From Alphaproteobacteria bacterium (GTDB lineage: Bacteria; Pseudomonadota; Alphaproteobacteria; RF32; CAG-239): a DNA stretch of 64,000 nt. The notes below the pieces were generated by a model. The model was given only the letters and a program-made list of their open reading frames with translations, did no database searches and had not been told where the DNA came from. Positions 41,273-49,475 of this stretch are shown here, in pieces. The stretch spans positions 62,001 to 126,000 of the forward strand of contig JAQWBS010000003.1 of assembly GCA_028706255.1 (NCBI GenBank). Reading direction: 5' to 3'. Position 1 is the first letter of the stretch. Each line of letters begins with the position of its first letter. The position numbers were made by a program, and so were the translations under genes.

Positions 41273-43441
41273 CTATACCATTGACAGTAGTGTATCTATA
41301 ATTTCTTTGTTCGCCGTGAAGGCTTGAGCACAGGCATTATAGGTTTGTTTAAAAATAATCATATTAGATAGTTCTTCATCAACATCAACGGAACTGACTT
41401 GAGCATATTTTGTTTCAATAGAAGACAAAAGTTCTGATTGATAAGTTGAATTCTCAGTAGCAGCATTTGTTGTGGAAGCAACCACACCGACAAAGTTTGA
41501 AGCATAACTAGAAAAAGATGTGTTCATCGCTGAAACGCTACCTGCTTGACTAAAAGCACTAGAAGACGTAAAGACATCCGCCAATTTGTTAGCAATGCTG
41601 TTTGAGGAGGCACTTAATTTATATGTTCCTGAAGATTCTTCATATTCAGGTGCACCAACGGCAATCAACCCCGGGGTGGCAAGTAAGTCTTCATTTACGA
41701 CCATTTGGGAGGCACTTTGAGCATTAGAAACCTCAAGTCCAAGTCTACTCATCAAGTTGGTAGATGATGTTTCAGTAATTTCCATTTGGTCGCCATTGCT
41801 ATTGACAATTCTCAAGATATATCCATTTCCGCTTTGTACTAAAGAGGCTTTAAGATTTTCGCTCAACACAGGGTCGTTATTAATTTTATCAACAATGCCT
41901 TGAACGGTTGTCCCTGGTTGAATGGTAAGAGAAGCATAGCCAATGCCGTTTGTTTCGTCAGAGAATGTTAGCGTTGCTGGAGAAGACAAACCTAAGTTAG
42001 CACTTTTGCTTAGCACTTTTGAATCGTAAACAGAATCATCTCCACTCTTAACGAAGAAGTCATTTAACCCAAAGAAGTTTGAAAAACCCTCAACTGTTTT
42101 GTCGTAAGTGCCATCACCGTCAGCATCAAATTTAACGTTAACGCTGGACTGAGTTGCTCCAAGTTTAGAATCGCTCACATCCATAATAGAAAGACCATAT
42201 TCGCTATCACCAGTGTCAACAATGAGCTTGCCGTCTGCATTGACTGAAACTTCTGCACCAGAGAGATTCCCTCCACTTGGAGATTGTAGCCAACTTTCTA
42301 AAGCTGTCGCCATATCATCAATTGTGCCAGAGGTGAAGCCAAGGTCTTGTCCAAGTGTTGTTGTGGCAACTTGATTTCCGCTTTTATCAAAAATTGTGAA
42401 GCGAACATCACCATTATCAATTTGAATGCTTTGAACGGAAGAATCGATAAAGGTTGTTGTACCTGTTTTAGAATAGTTTAGCGTTGGATAAGATGTCCCT
42501 TTATTATGTTCAATATTCACTTGTTCAATCATTACCCCTGCAAGTTCATCAAGTTGAGATTGGAAAGAAGGCAAGGTTGTATCACGAATGTCAATTAAGC
42601 CCTTTAAGCTTCCGTTTGAAATGCTTGAGGTGATATCTTTGCCATCAATATAAATTCCTTGAATTCCGCCTCCGTTTACTGAGGTGAGAGAGCTAGATTG
42701 AGAAATTGCTGTATGAGAGAGATAGTGAGGTTCTTTGTCAAGCAATGTTGTGCCATCACTAGCTTGGATGACAATTTCGCCGCTTTCACGTGTATAGTAA
42801 CTTATGTTCATATAACCGCTCAGTTCTTTCAAAGCAGTATCTCTTTTGTCTTCTAAATCAACCACTCCGTCATATCCAAGTGCTGTATATTTGACAATGT
42901 TGGTGTTTAAATCTGAAATTGTGTCTAAGAGAGAATTAATGCTCTTTACAGAAGTTGCAATTTCTTGGTCAGCATCTGTCCTTAAGTTTTGAATTTCTGT
43001 GCTGATAGATTGCAATCTTTTGGTTAAAGATTGCGCATAAGTCGTTAAGTCATATCTAGTTGCGGCAGAAGTAACATCAGCAGCTAAGTTTTCAAGTGTT
43101 GTGCTGACATTTGTAACATCTGTGGCGATGGAGTTATTTCCTGTTGGTGACCCAATATAGCTTTCCAAGTTTGAAAGATATGTTTGTGAAACAGAAGCAT
43201 TGCCGTAGCTACTGTTTGAAGAAAGATAAGAACGGAGTAAGCTTTCATCTACTGTTCTTTGCAAACTGCTCAAGCTCACCCCAGAACCATTTCCTGCCAA
43301 AACCGTTGAGCTTTGGTTGTAATATTTTCGAGTGTAACCAGCAGTGTTAGAATTGGTGATGTTTCTTGCAACAACGTCTAACTGTGCTTGGCTGGCTTTC
43401 ATTCCTGAAATGCTTGTTTGAATTCCTGCGATTAAAGTCAT
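41273..43441 (-). CDS. flgK: Flagellar hook-associated protein FlgK
   Basis: The first hook-filament junction protein. The start GIQTSISGMKASQAQLDVVARNITNSNTAGYTRK is the conserved rod/hook motif, and the end SVDVDEELSNMIIFKQTYNACAQAFTANKEIIDTLLSMV is the matching C-terminal helix. Between are a coiled-coil region (LESYIGSPTGNNSIATDVTNV, LQSISTEIQNLRTDADQEIATSVKSIN) and a large variable domain (about 250-600); 722 residues against about 550 in E. coli. Exported by the flagellar type III system, probably with the FlgN-like chaperone encoded just upstream. Confidence 0.93.
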   Translation of the reverse strand: MTLIAGIQTSISGMKASQAQLDVVARNITNSNTAGYTRKYYNQSSTVLAGNGSGVSLSSLQRTVDESLLRSYLSSNSSYGNASVSQTYLSNLESYIGSPTGNNSIATDVTNVSTTLENLAADVTSAATRYDLTTYAQSLTKRLQSISTEIQNLRTDADQEIATSVKSINSLLDTISDLNTNIVKYTALGYDGVVDLEDKRDTALKELSGYMNISYYTRESGEIVIQASDGTTLLDKEPHYLSHTAISQSSSLTSVNGGGIQGIYIDGKDITSSISNGSLKGLIDIRDTTLPSFQSQLDELAGVMIEQVNIEHNKGTSYPTLNYSKTGTTTFIDSSVQSIQIDNGDVRFTIFDKSGNQVATTTLGQDLGFTSGTIDDMATALESWLQSPSGGNLSGAEVSVNADGKLIVDTGDSEYGLSIMDVSDSKLGATQSSVNVKFDADGDGTYDKTVEGFSNFFGLNDFFVKSGDDSVYDSKVLSKSANLGLSSPATLTFSDETNGIGYASLTIQPGTTVQGIVDKINNDPVLSENLKASLVQSGNGYILRIVNSNGDQMEITETSSTNLMSRLGLEVSNAQSASQMVVNEDLLATPGLIAVGAPEYEESSGTYKLSASSNSIANKLADVFTSSSAFSQAGSVSAMNTSFSSYASNFVGVVASTTNAATENSTYQSELLSSIETKYAQVSSVDVDEELSNMIIFKQTYNACAQAFTANKEIIDTLLSMV

Positions 43442-43452
43442 GGGTCACTCTC

Positions 43453-43890
43453 CTATAAAGTTTGGTTGAGGGCGATTGAATTTTGCCCTTTTTCTAAAGG
43501 AGACATCGTGCCATGAGACCCATAAGAGGTGGAATTTGAAACATTGGAAATTTTAATCAAATTCACAATCGAATCCATCACAGATTTACTGGTTTCCATT
43601 CTGGTCTTAATGATGATGTCATTTTCTTTAAGTAAGTCATCTAAGTGAAAAGAAATCTCTTTTATCTTCGTTTTTTCATGAACGGACATTTGCTCAAGCT
43701 CTTGCGGGTTTTTGATGAGATAAGCCACGACAGAGCGATAAGCTATGACGGCTTCTTCTTTTGCTTTCAAAAGATTTTTGGCTTCTTTCATTTTATATTC
43801 TGTCAGAAAAGCATTCTCTTCTTCCAAAATTTCAGAAAGATCTAACACAACGTTCTTATAATTTTCTATTATATTAATTTCTTCTTGCAT
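43453..43890 (-). CDS. flgN: FlgN-like flagellar export chaperone
   Basis: A 145-residue, mostly helical protein with heptad-like stretches (NYKNVVLDLSEILEEENAFLTEYKMKEAKNLLKAKEEAV, EKTKIKEISFHLDDLLKENDIIIKTRMETSKSVMDSIVNLI) and a polar tail ending SLIALNQTL-like (NSIALNQTL). Length, helicity and position directly upstream of flgK and flgL match FlgN, which keeps FlgK and FlgL unfolded for export. Sequence of FlgN is poorly conserved, so the name rests partly on context. Confidence 0.75.
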   Translation of the reverse strand: MQEEINIIENYKNVVLDLSEILEEENAFLTEYKMKEAKNLLKAKEEAVIAYRSVVAYLIKNPQELEQMSVHEKTKIKEISFHLDDLLKENDIIIKTRMETSKSVMDSIVNLIKISNVSNSTSYGSHGTMSPLEKGQNSIALNQTL

Positions 43891-43902
43891 ATTCTATACT
43901 CC

Positions 43903-44238
43903 TTAGTTTTGTGAACTTTGTTTTTCTTGAAGTTCTAAAATGGTGTTCATAACATGGTCAGCAACACCAATGCCACCGCTTTGGGCAATGTTTTTACCAT
44001 ATTCATTAATCAGCATGGAGCGATATATTCTCTCTGCATTTCCACCACCAAACATGCCCTCTGTGGAAACGGTTTCAAACATACTTTCCATGGTGCGGCT
44101 TAAGAAAAAAGCTTCAAAGTCTTCAGCTGTTTCTTTTGCTTGTTTGTCATTTTGAGCCTTCATCCCAACCATTTGAGATTTTTGTTTCTCAATGGAGAGG
44201 CTTGCTGTGTCAAAATATGTGTTTGCTGTCATTGTCAT
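43903..44238 (-). CDS. flgJ: Rod-binding protein (FlgJ N-terminal domain)
   Basis: A 111-residue protein equal to the rod-binding half of FlgJ: AEDFEAFFLSRTMESMFETVSTEGMFGGGNAERIYRSMLINEYGKNIAQSGGIGVADHVMNTILELQ, in which FEAFFLSRTMESM and the GGxxAExxYxSMLxxEYGKxxxxxGGIGxAD pattern are diagnostic. The muramidase domain found in gammaproteobacterial FlgJ is absent, as in alphaproteobacteria; a separate enzyme must cut peptidoglycan. It starts one base after the flgI stop. Confidence 0.9.
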   Translation of the reverse strand: MTMTANTYFDTASLSIEKQKSQMVGMKAQNDKQAKETAEDFEAFFLSRTMESMFETVSTEGMFGGGNAERIYRSMLINEYGKNIAQSGGIGVADHVMNTILELQEKQSSQN

Positions 44239-44239
44239 C

Positions 44240-45367
44240 TTAAATTACCTCAATGTCTGCTTGCAAAGCACCGCTTGCCTTGATGGCTTGTAAAATACTG
44301 ATTAAATCACGAGGTCCAACGCCCAGAGCGTTTAGTCCGTCTACCATTTCTTGCAAATTAACCCCTGTGTTGAGGGTGTCTAACTTGCGGGTTTCTTGCT
44401 CGTCAACAGTGATATCTGTGTTTGAAGCGAGCATGGTTTCTCCGCCTGAAAATGGCAAAGGCTGAGAAATAAATGGGTTTTCTGTAACTTTAATCGTCAG
44501 ATTTCCTTGAGCGATGGCAACCCGATTGATTTTGACATCTTTGCCGATGATGATGATGCCAGAGGTTTCATCGATGACAATTTTTGCTGGCAAATCTGGC
44601 TGAACTTTGAGTTGTTCAATTTTAGTCATCAAGTCAACAATCTTGCCTTGATATTGGTAAGGAATGGCAAGCTCAACGGTTGAAGGGTCAATTGATTTAG
44701 CTCTTTTTTCACCTAAAAGGGAGTTGATGGCATCTGCAACACGGCGAGAAGTTGTGAAATCTGGGTTACGCAAGGCAATTCTGATGCTTTCCATATTTTC
44801 TAGGGTAAAAGGCACTTCATTTTCAATGATTGCTCCGTTGGCAATTTTACCACTTGTTGGGACGCCTCTAGTGATTGAATCACCACCCGCAGAAGCAGAA
44901 AAGCCCGCAACGGCAACTTGTCCTTGAGCAACAGCATAAACTTCCCCGTCAGCACCAGTTAAAGGCGTGGCGAGCAATGTTCCACCTTGGAGGTTTTTTG
45001 CATCTCCCATAGCACTGACAATGACGTCAATTTTACTTCCTTGGCGTCCGAAAGCAGGCAAACTTGCTGTGACCATTACGGCAGCAATGTTTTTAGATTT
45101 AAGTTGCCCATCTCTGGCATTAATGCCGATTTTGTCAAGCATGCTAATCAAACTTTCTCTGGCAAAGTTGATTGACTTGATGTTGTCACCTGTTCCATTT
45201 AAACCGACGACTAAGCCATAACCAACCAGTTGGTTTTCTCTGATTCCTTCAAAATCTGCAATGTCCTTAATGCGAGAAGTCGCATTTGCACTGGTTGCAC
45301 TAATGAGAAACAGGGCGAGAAAAACACTCAAAAAGCCAATTTTATTTGCAATATAAGTACGCATCAT
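44240..45367 (-). CDS. flgI: Flagellar P-ring protein FlgI
   Basis: Forms the P ring around the rod in the peptidoglycan layer. I start at the ATG at 45367: AAAGG lies seven bases upstream, the protein then has a signal peptide (RTYIANKIGFLSVFLALFLISATSANA) and is 375 residues, and the sigma-54 promoter (45410-45425) would start transcription inside any longer form. Mature motifs: SRIKDIADFEGIRENQLVGYGLVVGLNGTGD, AAVMVTASLPAFGRQGSKIDV, GGTLLATPLTGADGEVYAVAQG, and a C-terminal LNTGVNLQEMVDGLNALGVGPRDLISILQAIKASGALQADIEVI. First gene of the hook-junction operon. flgH and flgA are not adjacent. Confidence 0.95.
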   Translation of the reverse strand: MMRTYIANKIGFLSVFLALFLISATSANATSRIKDIADFEGIRENQLVGYGLVVGLNGTGDNIKSINFARESLISMLDKIGINARDGQLKSKNIAAVMVTASLPAFGRQGSKIDVIVSAMGDAKNLQGGTLLATPLTGADGEVYAVAQGQVAVAGFSASAGGDSITRGVPTSGKIANGAIIENEVPFTLENMESIRIALRNPDFTTSRRVADAINSLLGEKRAKSIDPSTVELAIPYQYQGKIVDLMTKIEQLKVQPDLPAKIVIDETSGIIIIGKDVKINRVAIAQGNLTIKVTENPFISQPLPFSGGETMLASNTDITVDEQETRKLDTLNTGVNLQEMVDGLNALGVGPRDLISILQAIKASGALQADIEVI

Positions 45368-45409
45368 GAACGAACCTTTGTTGGTTAAGATTAAACTTAC
45401 TGTTATATA

Positions 45410-45425
45410 TGCAAATTTCGTGCCA
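45410..45425 (-). promoter_or_regulatory. Sigma-54 (-24/-12) promoter for flgI-flgJ-flgN-flgK-flgL
   Basis: On the minus strand TGGCACGAAATTTGCA is a full match to the RpoN consensus TGGCACG-N4-TTGCA. Predicted transcription starts near 45399, about 30 bases before the flgI start. The same element stands before flgB, so both flagellar operons belong to one RpoN-dependent class. Confidence 0.9.
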
Positions 45426-45445
45426 TTTTTCGCTTTGATATAATG

Positions 45446-45474
45446 TTGACAATGATTATTATTAAATATATACA
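45446..45474 (+). promoter_or_regulatory. Sigma-70 promoter for mnmA
   Basis: TTGACA and TATACA are separated by exactly 17 bases. The expected transcription start lies about 30 bases before the mnmA ATG. It is divergent from and close to the flgI sigma-54 promoter. Confidence 0.75.
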
Positions 45475-45512
45475 TAAAATCGTTTAATTTATGAATTTAG
45501 GAAATATGGAGA

Positions 45513-46601
45513 ATGAACAAAAAAAAGAAAGTTTTAGTTGGTCTAAGCGGGGGTGTTGACTCCTCTTTGGCAGCCGTCTTGCTGCAAGAGCAAGGTTATG
45601 AAGTAATTGGTGTGACAATGGCCATCTTTGATGAAGAAAATTCGATGGCAAAAGTTGTTGGAAATGCGTGTTATGACATCAATGAAAAAGATGATATTGA
45701 AGAAGCCAAAGCTTTGGCTGAAAAAATTGGAATTCAATATGTGGTTGCCGATTGCGTTGAAGACTATAAAAAACTTGTTCTCGCATATTTTAAAGAAGAA
45801 TATTTGGCAGGAAGAACGCCAAACCCATGCGTTAAATGTAATCACTTGATGAAGTTTGGGGCAATGCCTTCCATGGCACAAAAAATGGGCATTGAATTTG
45901 ATTATTTTGCCACGGGGCATTATGCACAAATCGAATTTTCAGAAAAATATAATCGTTATGTTTTGAAAAGAGGGCTTGAGTCTCGTAAAGACCAGTCATA
46001 TTTCTTGTATCGTTTGAATCAAGAACAACTAGCAAACACAATCTTGCCAATGGGTAAGTTTAGTAAGGCTGAAACTCGCAAATTGGCAAAAGAAAGAGGC
46101 TTAACGGTTCATGATAAGCCAGATAGTCAAGATTTTTATTCTGGGGACTATAATGATATTTTGCAAGAGCCGGCAAGAGAAGGAAATATTGTCGATAAAG
46201 ACGGAAATGTGCTTGGAAAACATCAAGGCTTTTGGAATTTCACGCTTGGTCAAAGAAAAGGCTTGGGAATCGCTTATAGTGAACCGCTTTATGTGATTGC
46301 CCTTCGTCCAAAAACCAATGAGGTTGTGGTCGGCATTGAAGAAAGCACTTTTAATCATGGATGTGTGGTTAAAGATTTAACTTTCATTTTGCCTGAACCT
46401 GAAGCAGGTAAAAAACTCAAAGCTAAAATTCGTTCTTCACAACAACCTTTTGACGTGATTTTGAAGGGCTATTCAGAAGACAGAAAAGAAATTGAAATTG
46501 AATTTGTTGATATGCAAAAAGCTGTTGCTCCAGGGCAATCTTGTGTGCTTTATGAAGATGACCTCGTTGTGGGTGGTGGCATTATCAAAGCAAAGATATA
46601 A
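45513..46601 (+). CDS. mnmA: tRNA 2-thiouridylase MnmA-like protein
   Basis: A 362-residue protein with the PP-loop SGGVDSSLAAVLL, ending with the beta-barrel domain of the family. In MnmA the 2-thio group of U34 in tRNA-Lys, -Glu and -Gln is installed with two catalytic Cys. The first is present (AGRTPNPCVKCNHLMKFG, Cys before Asn), but the second, normally in a STGICFI-type motif, is missing: here KPDSQDFYSGDYNDI has Tyr in that place. An extra Cys (NPCVKC) may compensate. ACYDINEKDDIEEAKALAEKIGI also differs from the common form. So it is an MnmA subtype with a different sulfur-transfer route, or a relative with a different job. Moderate certainty for function. Confidence 0.8.
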   Translation: MNKKKKVLVGLSGGVDSSLAAVLLQEQGYEVIGVTMAIFDEENSMAKVVGNACYDINEKDDIEEAKALAEKIGIQYVVADCVEDYKKLVLAYFKEEYLAGRTPNPCVKCNHLMKFGAMPSMAQKMGIEFDYFATGHYAQIEFSEKYNRYVLKRGLESRKDQSYFLYRLNQEQLANTILPMGKFSKAETRKLAKERGLTVHDKPDSQDFYSGDYNDILQEPAREGNIVDKDGNVLGKHQGFWNFTLGQRKGLGIAYSEPLYVIALRPKTNEVVVGIEESTFNHGCVVKDLTFILPEPEAGKKLKAKIRSSQQPFDVILKGYSEDRKEIEIEFVDMQKAVAPGQSCVLYEDDLVVGGGIIKAKI

Positions 46602-46604
46602 CTG

Positions 46605-47603
46605 ATGAAAACATATGATGTGGCAATCATTGGTGGCGGCCCTGCGGGGTCTATGCTTGCCAAGTTTATAGAACCTAAAGGTTATAAGGTTGCCCTCATT
46701 GATGTTCGTCGTTTAGACGAGGCATATGACGGGAAGGGGGCAATCAAAAGCTGTGGCGGAATGCTTGCCCCTGATGCCCAAAAACTTCTCAAAAAATATA
46801 AGATAGAACTCCCCTCTGAACTCATTGATGAAGTTCAGCCGTCTTTTGTGAAAACAATTGATGTTTGTGCGAAGCTTTGCCGAAATTATAAAAGAAATTA
46901 CATCAATGTTGATCGGGAAGCCTTTGACCGTCTTTTATTAAAATGGGTTAAGGCTGACACGTATTTTGGCATCAGAGTTTCCGAAATCAGAAAAGAAGAT
47001 GGCTTTTTTGTAATTAATAACCAATTCAGAGCAAAATTTTTGGTGGGAGCGGACGGAGCAACCTCAAAAGTTCGCCGAACTTTCTTTCCTGAGATGAAAA
47101 TTAGGACTTATGCTTCCATTCAAGATGTTCTTCCCGAACAAACCTCTCAGGGATATGAATGTTTTTTTGATGAAAAAATTAGTGATTATTATGGCTGGTC
47201 TTTGCTTAAAGGTGGTCAAACGCTTGTTGGGTTTGCCATTCCTGAAGGTAGAGATGCGGTTCAAAAGTTTGAGGCTTTCAAAAAAGCAAATGGGTTTGGG
47301 AAAGAAATTGCCAGACAAGGCACACTTATTTTGCGTCCTTCTTTTGGGCATAAAATTTATGCAAAAGAAAATTTGTTTTTGATTGGCGAGGCGGGAGGAT
47401 ATATCAGCCCAAGCTCTGCGGAAGGCATCAGTTATGCGATTAAAACGGCAAAAATTTTGGCGGAAAGCAATTTTTCTTTGCGAAGATTTAAGTGTAAAAT
47501 GTTGATTATCCGCTTGAATCTTATGTATAAAAATGTTAAGTCCTTTTTTATGTATTGCCCACTAATTAGAAAATGGATTATGAAGGCAAGTATTTTCAAC
47601 TAA
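46605..47603 (+). CDS. FAD-dependent oxidoreductase (geranylgeranyl reductase / CbrA-like)
   Basis: A 332-residue flavoprotein with an N-terminal FAD site (DVAIIGGGPAGSMLAKFIEPKGYKVALID), the GD-like motif FLVGADGATSKVRRTFF near residue 145, and LIGEAGGYISPSSAEGISYAIKTA near 265, a second FAD contact. It looks like the compact GGR/CbrA-type group and has a short basic C-terminus with a hydrophobic helix (MYKNVKSFFMYCPLIRKWIM). Substrate unknown. It starts three bases after mnmA and lies in the same transcript. Confidence 0.8.
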   Translation: MKTYDVAIIGGGPAGSMLAKFIEPKGYKVALIDVRRLDEAYDGKGAIKSCGGMLAPDAQKLLKKYKIELPSELIDEVQPSFVKTIDVCAKLCRNYKRNYINVDREAFDRLLLKWVKADTYFGIRVSEIRKEDGFFVINNQFRAKFLVGADGATSKVRRTFFPEMKIRTYASIQDVLPEQTSQGYECFFDEKISDYYGWSLLKGGQTLVGFAIPEGRDAVQKFEAFKKANGFGKEIARQGTLILRPSFGHKIYAKENLFLIGEAGGYISPSSAEGISYAIKTAKILAESNFSLRRFKCKMLIIRLNLMYKNVKSFFMYCPLIRKWIMKASIFN

Positions 47604-47616
47604 ACGGATGTAATGA

Positions 47617-47808
47617 ATGGAAAATCAAGGCGTAAAAAATATTTTAATTTTATTGACACTGTTTTCAGTGGTCATTTTAAGCGCACTTTATTTGGTCTAT
47701 TCAGAAGATTATGAAACAACGCCAAAAGGTGAATCTTCAATCTCACATCTTTTTGCATATCTTAAATATTATGCAGCCAAGCTCATTGGGTTTATCTTTA
47801 GAGTATAA
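47617..47808 (+). CDS. Small single-pass membrane protein
   Basis: A 63-residue protein with one strong membrane helix (about residues 8-27, NILILLTLFSVVILSALYLV) and a second amphipathic stretch at the C-terminus (YAAKLIGFIFRV). It follows the flavoprotein by 13 bases, and only a weak ribosome site (GGATG) precedes the ATG. Function unknown; coding likely from the hydrophobic pattern and operon position. Confidence 0.5.
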   Translation: MENQGVKNILILLTLFSVVILSALYLVYSEDYETTPKGESSISHLFAYLKYYAAKLIGFIFRV

Positions 47809-47846
47809 AGCATTATTCATTTGTTGATTTTTTTTATAATTTATTG

Positions 47847-47874
47847 TTGACATCTGAGTAATTAAATGTATATT
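47847..47874 (+). promoter_or_regulatory. Sigma-70 promoter for rpmG
   Basis: A perfect TTGACA -35 box is followed 16 bases later by TATATT. It is the only good promoter in the 110 bases before rpmG. Confidence 0.65.
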
Positions 47875-47917
47875 ACGTCTAAATATTGAGAGTTAACCTG
47901 TTTTAGGATAAAAAATT

Positions 47918-48088
47918 ATGGCTAAAAAAACTGTAAAATTGAAAGTTAAATTGGAAAGTACTGCTGGTACCGGAACTTTTTATCTGGTTGAAAAAAATCC
48001 AAAGACACATCCTGAAAAAATGTCTTTGAAAAAATATGACAAGAAAACCAGAAAGCATGAAGAATTTGTTGAAAAGAAATTGAAGTAA
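47918..48088 (+). CDS. rpmG: 50S ribosomal protein bL33
   Basis: A 56-residue protein: MAKKTVKLKVKLESTAGTGT, then FYLVEKNPKTHPEKMSLKKY, then DKKTRKHEEFVEKKLK. This is the alphaproteobacterial, zinc-free form of bL33 (no CxxC pairs), with the usual MTxxKYDPxxRKHVxFxExKxK-type second half. It is transcribed alone from a good promoter and ends at an intrinsic terminator. Confidence 0.93.
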   Translation: MAKKTVKLKVKLESTAGTGTFYLVEKNPKTHPEKMSLKKYDKKTRKHEEFVEKKLK

Positions 48089-48117
48089 GATTCCTTAAAA
48101 AGATTGTAAGTGTGTTA

Positions 48118-48152
48118 AGAAGACGTTGGGAGTATTCCAGCGTCTTTTTTTG
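48118..48152 (+). terminator. Terminator of rpmG
   Basis: AAGACGTTGG and CCAGCGTCTT form a 10-bp stem (one G-T pair) around GAGTATT, followed by a run of T. Confidence 0.85.
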
Positions 48153-48161
48153 TGGGTTGTT

Positions 48162-48357
48162 TAACAAAATAGATTTCAGCTATTGTTCTGAATGAATCAA
48201 AAAGCAAAGCCGTGTTGATTTCGCCGCTTTGTAAATGCCGAAATTATTATGTATGACCATAAATAAACTTTGATTATAAGAAAGTTTGTTAAGGCAAAAT
48301 GGTCTCTTTTTTGTTTCATGAAACAAAAAAGTTTGATAGCTGAAATCTATTTTGTTA
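48162..48357. mobile_element. 196-bp MITE-like element with perfect 22-bp terminal inverted repeats
   Basis: The 22 bases at 48162-48183 are the exact reverse complement of 48336-48357. Each repeat has TA at its outer end, so ACAAAATAGATTTCAGCTAT and its complement would be 20-bp ends flanked by a TA duplication, the target used by IS630/Tc1/mariner transposons. Inside are two further palindromes (TTTTTTGTTTCATGAAACAAAAAA at 48306-48329 area, and GCAAAGC/GCTTTGT) and no long reading frame. It sits between the rpmG terminator and the end of xerC. It could also be a structured RNA or a long terminator of xerC, but the perfect ends and TA flanks favour a non-autonomous element. Confidence 0.7.
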
Positions 48358-48415
48358 CGAATTTATAATCTATAAAACTAGCCCTTTGGTTCTAAAAAGA
48401 AAAAAGGATTTCGTT

Positions 48416-49354
48416 TTATTCTTTTTCAAGTGGGTGGGCTTTGTGATATTCTTTTTTGAGGGTTTCAATTTGCACATCGGTATAGCGTTGTGTGGTGGAA
48501 AGCGAAGCATGACCAAGAAGTTCTTGCAAGGCTCTTAGATCTGTTCCTTCAGCGAGTAGATGTGTGGCAAAGGAATGGCGAAGAGCGTGCGGTGTTAGAC
48601 TATCTGGTAAATTAAGCTCAAGTCTGATTTTTTGAATTTTGCGTTGAATGATTCTAGGGTTTAAGGAATCTCCTCTTGCACCAAGAAACATTGGCTCGTC
48701 TTTTTTGATGTTGTATGGACAGGCTTTTTTATATGCTTTAATATTTTCCAAAACAATGGGCAAAAGAGGAACAATTCTTTCCTTTTGTCCTTTACCCTTA
48801 ATCTTCAAGAACTCTTGATTGCTAAGGTCATTTTCTTTGACGGAAAGGGCTTCTGAAATACGCAATCCGCAGCCGTAAAGTAAGGTGAAAATGGCTAAAT
48901 CTCTGATGTTTTGCCAATCTGTGCCATATGTTTCTTTGATATAGTCGAACATATTAAAAGTTTCGGAAATTTCTAAGGCTTTGGGCAGAACTTTGTTGCG
49001 CCTTGGTGCAGAAATGACTGAAATTGCTGAGTTTTTGACCAAGTTGTTTTTATTTAAAAATTTGAAAAAGCTTTTCAAGGTTGAAATTTTGCGAGCAATT
49101 GAGCTTTTTTCAATGTTTTTTGTTGCCAGTTCAGAAATATAACTTCTAAAATCTCTCACTTCCATTTTTTCTAGGTTTTTAAGAGCTGGAGAGGAGGTGA
49201 TAAGATTGAGAAAAGTTGTGAAATCGTGCAAATCTCGAGCATAGGCGTCCAAGGTGTGTTTGGAATAGCCTCTTTCCGCTTGCAACCAGTTCTGCCAAGA
49301 TGTAATTGCTTGAGAAAAATCTGTTGCCACTTGATATTCAATTTTGCTTTTCAT
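48416..49354 (-). CDS. xerC: Tyrosine recombinase XerC
   Basis: A 312-residue tyrosine recombinase that resolves chromosome dimers at dif with XerD. The N-terminal SAM-like domain (SWQNWLQAERGYSKHTLDAYARDL) is followed by the catalytic domain with GCGLRISEAL (Arg), KGKGQKERIVPLL (Lys), HALRHSFATHLLAEG (His/Arg) and LLGHASLSTTQRYTDV (His and nucleophile Tyr). The divergent position next to priA and the atp operon is common for xerC in alphaproteobacteria, which favours XerC over XerD. It is a housekeeping enzyme, not an integrase of an island. Confidence 0.82.
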   Translation of the reverse strand: MKSKIEYQVATDFSQAITSWQNWLQAERGYSKHTLDAYARDLHDFTTFLNLITSSPALKNLEKMEVRDFRSYISELATKNIEKSSIARKISTLKSFFKFLNKNNLVKNSAISVISAPRRNKVLPKALEISETFNMFDYIKETYGTDWQNIRDLAIFTLLYGCGLRISEALSVKENDLSNQEFLKIKGKGQKERIVPLLPIVLENIKAYKKACPYNIKKDEPMFLGARGDSLNPRIIQRKIQKIRLELNLPDSLTPHALRHSFATHLLAEGTDLRALQELLGHASLSTTQRYTDVQIETLKKEYHKAHPLEKE

Positions 49355-49475
49355 GGGTAAATGATAGCTCTAAATCATTAATTTAAGGTTTAAACTAGAC
49401 AAACGAGTTTGTTTATGATAGAAGGCTCTTTCGTTTTTATTTATTTTATTTATTTTTATTAATTTTCAAAAAAAT

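Noticed and set aside
45368-45475. Longer FlgI starting at 45475
   Set aside because: The extra 36 residues overlap the sigma-54 promoter and precede the signal peptide; they are not protein-like.
48416-49354. Tyrosine recombinase as the integrase of a genomic island
   Set aside because: Its sequence and position beside priA match housekeeping XerC; there is no att site, tRNA target or phage-type cargo next to it.
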